From Erysipelotrichaceae bacterium (GTDB taxonomy: Bacteria > Bacillota_I > Bacilli_A > Erysipelotrichales > Erysipelotrichaceae): 16,834 nucleotides of DNA. This document shows, piece by piece, positions 13,491-16,834 of this stretch. Under the pieces are notes generated by a model that saw nothing but the letters and a program-made list of their open reading frames with translations, did no database searches and was not told where the DNA came from. The stretch is from contig CAAEVI010000034.1 in assembly GCA_900759455.1 (NCBI GenBank), positions 1-16,834 on the forward strand, given 5' to 3'. Every line of letters starts with the position of its first letter. Position 1 is the first letter of the stretch. Both the position numbers and the translations under genes were made by a program.

Positions 13491-15539
13491 TTAAATCTTC
13501 ATTGCCGCTTTCCAGGCACCCCAAACAACAGTGCGCAGATTGCCGACTTTTTTCGCATCGCCGATCACGCATACATTTTCAGATGTAAAAACCGGATTGC
13601 TGCGATAACCGATCGCCTTGATGACCCTGTCATACGGCAGCGCTTTTCGCTGTCCGTCTTTGCCTGAAATGATAACTTCATCTTCCGTAATTTCTTCCAC
13701 CCTGCTTTCGAGATAAACAGGAACTTTGTTTGTTTCGAAAAAATCACGAAGATAAGATGAGTTTGCCAGACACAGTCCGCGGACTGCCATAAGATCGTTC
13801 TTTGCTTCGACAATCTGCGGCCGTTTTCCTTTGCGATAAAGGTCGTACGCTATCTCGCAACCGCTCAGACCGCCGCCGATGATGACAAAATCATCACCTT
13901 CATCCTGGCCCCTGAGATAATCCAGCGCATCAATGGCATGTTCCCCGCCCGGGATCCGCAGTTTCTGATCCACACTGCCGCTGGCAACAACGACGACGTC
14001 CGCATCCAGTTCATCGAGGCTGTGCACTTCATGTTCATAACATACGTTGATCTTCATTTTGGCAATCTGGCGGCGGTACCAGTTGATCAGTTCTTTGTCT
14101 TTTTCCTTAAAGTCCGGTGCAGCTGCTGCGATAAAGACACCGCCCAGTTCTTTCCCCTTTTCATAAATGGTAACATCATGACCGCGCAGTGCGGCAACGC
14201 GGGAAAACTCCATACCGGCAATACCGCCGCCGATCACGGCGATCCTCTTCTTTTTCTTAGCGGGATACAGGTCATATTTATGTCCCTGCATCGTCTGCGG
14301 ATTCAATGCGCAGCGAGCCATGCCACGGGCATCGCTGAAGCTTTCGTCATTTGCCACGCCTTTATAATGAGCCAAAGGAAAACATCCGTTATGGCAGCAG
14401 ATGCATGGGAGAATATCCTCTTCACGCCCCTGGATCAGTTTTTTCACCCAGGCCCCGTCAGCCAAAAACTGTCTTGCCACTCCCATCGCATCAATTTTGT
14501 GGTCGCGGATGGCGGCACTCGCGGCCTGCGGCGTCATGCGCCCGGCACAGACGACCGGAATGTTCACAAACTGCTTGATCTTCGAAACATCTTCCAGATT
14601 GCAGTTTTCCGGCATATACTGCGGCGGATGCGACCAGTACCAGGCATCATAAGTACCGTTGTCCGCATTCAGCATATCATAGCCGGCGGCCTCCAGAAAA
14701 CGAACCGCTCTTTCGTTTTCCGTCTGATCACGGCCAACTTCCACATAGTCTTCTCCCGGAACAGCTCCTTTGCCAAATCCTTTTGTCTTGCTGAGCGCGG
14801 AATAACGAAGAGAGACCGGATAATCTTTTCCGCAGGCTTTTTTGATGGCCTGCACGACTTCAGCCGCAAAACGATAACGGTTTTCAAAGCTGCCGCCATA
14901 CTCATCTTTACGATGATTGGTATACGGCAGCGTAAACTGATCCATCAGATAGCCTTCATGGACGGCATGCACCTCGATGCCGTCCACACCCGCCTCTTTG
15001 CATAGTTTGGCCGTTTTGGCAAAGGCATCGATTAGTTCATAAATTTCTTCTTTTGTAATCTCGCGGCACATCACATCCTCTGCCCACCGTGAAGGAAGCG
15101 GACTTGGCGATGCACAGATATAGGAGGCATCAACGATCGGCTTTGCGATCGTGCCGAGGGCTTTGTTTTTCAACAAAATTTTCAGATCCTCGGTGATCGC
15201 AAAACTGCGTCCGAAACCGGCGGTCAGCTGCACGAACAGCTTCGCTCCGGTCGTATGAATTTCCTCCATATACGGTTTCAGCTGGCGAAACATCCTTTTA
15301 TTCTGATAAAGCCATCTTCCGCCGATCGTATCCCGCAGCGGCGCAATGCCCGGGATGATCAGGCCCACATCATTGCGGGCACGACGTAAAAAGAAATCAG
15401 CCGCTACTTTATCAAAATGATTCGGTTCCATCCAGCCAAACAAAGACGTGCCTCCCATCGGGCACAAGACGATACGATTTTTAATTTCCACATTGCCTAT
15501 CTTCCAAGGCTGAAACAACACTTCATATTCTTTTTTCAT
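13491..15539 (-). CDS. 2-enoate reductase-like NADH:flavin oxidoreductase (OYE / 4Fe-4S / FAD)
   Basis: A 682-residue protein of the 2,4-dienoyl-CoA/2-enoate reductase group, which also contains BaiCD, BaiH, FldZ and long BilR. The N-terminal TIM barrel binds FMN (FQPWKIGNVEIKNRIVLCPM at 9-28). The catalytic-face motif HAVHEGYLMDQF is at 191-202, followed by DEYGGSFENRYR at 212-223. A [4Fe-4S] site uses C379, C382, C386 and probably C410. The C-terminal half is an FAD/NAD(P) reductase with IAVIGGGIAGMEFSRVAA (433-450) and a second dinucleotide loop VIIGGGLSGCEIAY (552-565). Electrons would pass from NAD(P)H via FAD and the cluster to FMN, then to an activated C=C bond. HAVHEGYL resembles 2-enoate reductases more than classic OYE. 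The C386-C410 gap (23 residues) is longer than the usual 11-12. It is the third gene of an operon, nine bases after the FNR gene. The substrate is not determinable. Confidence 0.87.
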   Translation of the reverse strand: MKKEYEVLFQPWKIGNVEIKNRIVLCPMGGTSLFGWMEPNHFDKVAADFFLRRARNDVGLIIPGIAPLRDTIGGRWLYQNKRMFRQLKPYMEEIHTTGAKLFVQLTAGFGRSFAITEDLKILLKNKALGTIAKPIVDASYICASPSPLPSRWAEDVMCREITKEEIYELIDAFAKTAKLCKEAGVDGIEVHAVHEGYLMDQFTLPYTNHRKDEYGGSFENRYRFAAEVVQAIKKACGKDYPVSLRYSALSKTKGFGKGAVPGEDYVEVGRDQTENERAVRFLEAAGYDMLNADNGTYDAWYWSHPPQYMPENCNLEDVSKIKQFVNIPVVCAGRMTPQAASAAIRDHKIDAMGVARQFLADGAWVKKLIQGREEDILPCICCHNGCFPLAHYKGVANDESFSDARGMARCALNPQTMQGHKYDLYPAKKKKRIAVIGGGIAGMEFSRVAALRGHDVTIYEKGKELGGVFIAAAAPDFKEKDKELINWYRRQIAKMKINVCYEHEVHSLDELDADVVVVASGSVDQKLRIPGGEHAIDALDYLRGQDEGDDFVIIGGGLSGCEIAYDLYRKGKRPQIVEAKNDLMAVRGLCLANSSYLRDFFETNKVPVYLESRVEEITEDEVIISGKDGQRKALPYDRVIKAIGYRSNPVFTSENVCVIGDAKKVGNLRTVVWGAWKAAMKI

Positions 15540-15548
15540 AGAAACCTC

Positions 15549-16709
15549 TCAATATGCCACAGGCACATCAATTTCCATATCTGATTTCGGATACGTCACA
15601 CAAGGATGAATGCATCCGAATTTTTTATCAGCTTCTCTTCGTCCGTCACGTCCCTGCGCAATGCTGTAATCACCGGAAATCCACTTACTGTGACAGAAAC
15701 CGCAGCCGCCGGCGCGGCACTTGTTCGGCGCATTGATACCGGCACGTTCCATCGCGACCAGCAGGGTCTCATTTTCCTTTGCGTCGATCACATATGTCTG
15801 AGCACGCATGCGTACCGTCAGCCGATACGTTTTCGGATCCTCAATATCCAGATCCTTACAGCAGGACGCATCCTTGCGCACTGCCTTCAAAGGAAGCGCA
15901 TAAGGCTGAAGCTGCTTCATGATAAAATCATACATCTGCGGCGGACCGCACATGAATATTGTCGATTCGCGAATATCCGCATATTTTTCGATCAGATCAA
16001 CGCTCACGAAACCGTGCTCGAACCCTTCTTTTTCCTCATCGCTGAGCACATAAACAATTTTGATTCCCTGACGCTTCAACTGTTCAAGCTCGTCACGGAA
16101 AGCAATCTGTTTTTCGCTGCGCACACCGTAAAACAGTGTCATTTCATAACGGTCATTTTGCTGAGCCGCACTTTTGGCCATCGAAAGGATCGGCGTGATG
16201 CCGCTTCCTCCGGCAACGGCAATGACCTTTCTGCTGTCGCGCACGCTTTCATAATAAAATTCACCGCTTGGTTCGCTCATCATAAAACGATCCTCAACTT
16301 TTGCCTCGTGATGCATATAAGATGACAAAAGGCCGGCTTCTTCGATACCTAAGATCAGAATGCCTTTCAATGCTTCATCCGGCGAAGACGCAATCGAGTA
16401 CGGGCGGCTGACCAGACTATCGCCAATTTTCACCTGCAAAGATACATATTGACCCGCACGGAAAAATGGAAAGGCCTTTTGATCGACACGACGGAAAACA
16501 AACGCTTTGATCGTATCTGTCAACGGACGGATTTCCGTCAGTTCTGCTTCCATAAAGCCCGGATGCAGTCGGGCCGCCTGCTGATTGACCCGATATTCTT
16601 TCGGCAAAGGCGCAGGACTTCCGTTTGCCAGAGCTTCTCTGCGTTTCGGCACAAGCTCTTTAAAACGAAGCATATCCATAAAACCAAACAACTGTTTTTT
16701 GAATTTCAT
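15549..16709 (-). CDS. FNR-type flavin reductase with C-terminal [2Fe-2S] ferredoxin domain
   Basis: A 386-residue electron-transfer protein. After an N-terminal extension of about 50 residues comes the FAD-binding barrel with SRPYSIASS (101-109), then the NAD(P)-binding part with AGGSGITPILSM (166-177) and FMCGPPQMYDF (252-262). The C-terminal plant-type ferredoxin domain has C331, C336 and C339 (Cx4Cx2C) and a distal cysteine in HPCVTYP (C370). This is the layout of class I oxygenase reductases, but in an anaerobe it more likely links NAD(P)H with a partner flavoprotein. The start at 16709 follows AAAGGAGG by nine bases and lies one base after the stop of the upstream flavoprotein, so coupling is likely. 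A 36-codon upstream extension overlaps that gene and is rejected. The nearest partners are the genes on each side. Confidence 0.88.
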   Translation of the reverse strand: MKFKKQLFGFMDMLRFKELVPKRREALANGSPAPLPKEYRVNQQAARLHPGFMEAELTEIRPLTDTIKAFVFRRVDQKAFPFFRAGQYVSLQVKIGDSLVSRPYSIASSPDEALKGILILGIEEAGLLSSYMHHEAKVEDRFMMSEPSGEFYYESVRDSRKVIAVAGGSGITPILSMAKSAAQQNDRYEMTLFYGVRSEKQIAFRDELEQLKRQGIKIVYVLSDEEKEGFEHGFVSVDLIEKYADIRESTIFMCGPPQMYDFIMKQLQPYALPLKAVRKDASCCKDLDIEDPKTYRLTVRMRAQTYVIDAKENETLLVAMERAGINAPNKCRAGGCGFCHSKWISGDYSIAQGRDGRREADKKFGCIHPCVTYPKSDMEIDVPVAY

Positions 16710-16710
16710 C

Positions 16711-16834
16711 TTACTTTTCCTCCTTTGCCAGATCACCGACTGTCTGTCGGCCGGAGATGTCTCCGGAAACATACGCACTGGAATAACCGCTGGAACGCAT
16801 TGCATAGCCGCCCGCAAAGCGCAGTCCCGGGAAC
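16711..16834 (-). CDS. C-terminus of an FAD-dependent oxidoreductase (truncated by window edge)
   Basis: Forty complete codons run in from the right edge before a TAA. The sequence FPGLRFAGGYAMRSSGYSS is typical of the C-terminal FAD-binding end of flavoprotein oxidoreductases, where PGL-(F/Y)-x-(A)-G places the flavin, and YVSGDISGRQTVGDL follows as the closing helix. The subfamily (fumarate-reductase-like, phytoene-desaturase-like or other) cannot be decided from this piece. Its stop is one base from the FNR-type gene start, so it is the upstream member of the same operon. The rest lies outside the window. Confidence 0.65.
   Translation of the reverse strand, partial: FPGLRFAGGYAMRSSGYSSAYVSGDISGRQTVGDLAKEEK

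Noticed and set aside
13938..15005. 355-codon plus-strand reading frame
   Set aside because: Antisense shadow of the enoate-reductase-like gene; Phe/His-rich composition typical of such shadows, and no ribosome binding site evidence.
16710..16817. N-terminal extension of the FNR-type reductase
   Set aside because: It lies inside the end of the upstream flavoprotein gene; AAAGGAGG supports the start at 16709.

Overview
The window reads as chromosomal DNA of a low-to-moderate GC Gram-positive anaerobe (Bacillota). The grounds are AGGAGG-type ribosome binding sites, AT-rich intergenic gaps with extended -10 promoters, intrinsic terminators, a TrpR-like YerC/YecD regulator, an Ntdp-type DUF402 protein, and several ferredoxin- and flavin-dependent enzymes typical of amino-acid-fermenting gut anaerobes. 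A lineage such as Erysipelotrichia or Clostridia is plausible but cannot be fixed from the sequence. No mobile element, CRISPR array, tRNA or rRNA was seen. Coding density is high and no gene-free stretch exceeds 300 bases.

Layout. (1) Positions 1-2031: an Ntdp-like nucleoside tri/diphosphatase (minus strand) is divergent from a free methionine-(R)-sulfoxide reductase (plus). The latter runs tail-to-tail into an AAC(3)-family acetyltransferase with an 87-base overlap. (2) 2092-4426: a serC-serA pair for serine synthesis on the minus strand, one base apart, ending in a strong hairpin terminator. (3) 4599-6390: a monocistronic plus-strand acyl-CoA synthetase with a clear TTGACA-17-TATATT promoter and its own terminator. 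(4) 6398-8058: a monocistronic sodium:solute symporter. (5) 8097-12641: a five-gene operon in the order yerC, iorA, iorB, paaK, tandem-ACT gene. (6) 12671-13418: a membrane-anchored NERD-domain protein. (7) 13454-16834: the end of a redox operon made of a truncated FAD flavoprotein, an FNR-type reductase with a [2Fe-2S] domain, and an Old Yellow Enzyme/2-enoate-reductase-family flavoprotein.

How the genes may work together. IorAB should oxidatively decarboxylate arylpyruvates from Phe, Tyr or Trp to arylacetyl-CoA and reduced ferredoxin. PaaK run in reverse could turn arylacetyl-CoA into arylacetate plus ATP, or run forward to activate arylacetates. The TrpR-like protein and the ACT protein are natural candidates for sensing aromatic amino acids. 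The redox operon would dispose of electrons on an activated C=C bond such as an arylacrylate or other enoate. The most interesting prospect is therefore a self-regulated aromatic amino acid fermentation locus beside a reductive electron sink. The enzyme families are established; their linkage and substrates are inference.
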